Shown one piece after another: positions 7,273 to 7,589 of a stretch of 7,589 bases of DNA; within the stretch, counting starts at the first letter, position 1, and each line of letters opens with the position of its first letter. The position numbers and the translations under genes were made by a program. This stretch comes from CAZUZD01 sp964624465 (GTDB lineage: Bacteria; Planctomycetota; Planctomycetia; Isosphaerales; Isosphaeraceae). The stretch covers positions 1-7,589 of the forward strand of contig CAZUZD010000298.1 of assembly GCA_964624465.1 (NCBI GenBank), in the 5' to 3' direction. The notes below the pieces were generated by a model. It saw nothing but the letters and a program-made list of their open reading frames with translations. It made no database searches and was not told the origin of the DNA.

Positions 7273-7520
7273 GACCGGACCATCCGGGGTCGTCAGGACG
7301 CCCGGCCGAGCCGCCGCGTCCGTCCTGGGGCTATCTGTCTGTGCGACTGCGAACCGTGCCATCCTGGCGTGGGCGAGTTCGGGACCCGGTTGCTGGAGCC
7401 GGGGTCCCCGGCCGAGGCGGCCGCGTGATCCCGATTCCGGGGTCCGATCGCGGCCGGCTCGACCTTGACATCACTTAGATCGGCATCCAAAGCGAGCGTC
7501 TGTGGTCAATTTGCCCGGAC

Positions 7521-7546
7521 TTCCGGCATTGCCGTCATCGCCGGAA
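7521..7546. repeat. Inverted repeat, possible operator
   Basis: TTCCGGC (7521-7527) and GCCGGAA (7540-7546) are exact reverse complements separated by 12 bases, giving 19 bp between half-site centres, about two helical turns. This is the layout expected of a site for a dimeric DNA-binding protein in the AT-richer patch far upstream of the export gene. A chance pair cannot be excluded. Confidence 0.35.
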
Positions 7547-7589
7547 ACTCTGGCCGAACTGCGACGACCCGGACCAGCTGCCCCGCACC

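Larger units (their letters stand above)
7262..7589. other. Gene-free region upstream of the export lipoprotein gene
   Basis: I see no supportable gene in these 328 bases up to the right edge. The part from about 7461 on is AT-richer than the rest of the window and its open frames lack the high third-position GC of the real genes, which fits a regulatory region. It contains CAGGACG (7294-7300) complementary to CGTCCTG (7321-7327) with a 20 nt loop, an odd palindrome GCCGGGGTCCCCGGC at 7398-7412, and an inverted repeat at 7521-7546. No -10 element like the three found upstream of + strand genes is visible on the - strand, so the promoter of the export gene is not located. Confidence 0.6.

Noticed and set aside
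7465..7470. TTGACA, a perfect -35 hexamer on the + strand
   Set aside because: No -10-like hexamer lies 15-19 bp downstream and no gene follows on that strand within the window.
7293..7490. A 65-residue open frame on the - strand in the leader of the export gene
   Set aside because: No ribosome binding site, no recognisable motif, composition like random GC-rich sequence.
7502..7589. Possible gene start (GTG at 7502 or TTG at 7511) open to the right edge
   Set aside because: There is no Shine-Dalgarno sequence, third positions are mixed rather than GC-rich, and only about 29 codons are visible. More sequence to the right would decide.

Overview
The window is very GC-rich, and its genes carry G or C at most third codon positions. 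Together with the gene families present (a carboxypeptidase-regulatory-like lipoprotein, LTXXQ-type secreted helical protein, Wza-type lipoprotein with SLBB domain), this points to a member of the Planctomycetota, probably an Isosphaerales-like lineage. That placement is an inference from composition and protein style; there is no rRNA or other marker here.

Layout, left to right. Positions 3-176 hold the C-terminal end of an unidentified + strand gene. A small predicted lipoprotein (238-696) and a CorA-type magnesium/divalent cation channel (734-1792) follow at short spacing and may be co-transcribed. A 184 bp gap carries a candidate promoter and a strong leader hairpin, then recJ (1977-3740), the single-strand DNA exonuclease of recombination and repair. 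recJ overlaps by 17 nt the gene for protein-L-isoaspartate O-methyltransferase, pcm (3724-4386), so these two form a tight pair. A 195 bp gap with a second candidate promoter leads to a metallo-beta-lactamase-fold hydrolase (4582-5361). A possible T-tract terminator and a third candidate promoter precede a secreted two-repeat LTXXQ-like protein (5553-6236). This gene converges on a - strand polysaccharide export lipoprotein (6338-7261), with a 15 bp stem hairpin between the two ends. The last 328 bp (7262-7589) hold no convincing gene and are the upstream region of the export gene.

How the genes relate. The only clear functional unit is positional: recJ and pcm are both maintenance enzymes (DNA and protein repair respectively) and are probably translationally coupled. 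Four other products act at or beyond the cell envelope (the lipoprotein, CorA, the LTXXQ-like protein, the export lipoprotein). They do not form a recognisable pathway within the window.

I did not find an undescribed system. The region reads as ordinary core chromosome with no mobile element, CRISPR array, tRNA, rRNA or sign of recent transfer. The observations most worth checking are non-coding: a shared -10-like motif followed by a GC-rich hairpin in three gene leaders, and a small inverted repeat far upstream of the export gene. Among the proteins, the internal duplication of the LTXXQ-like protein and the altered metal-binding motif of the hydrolase stand out modestly.
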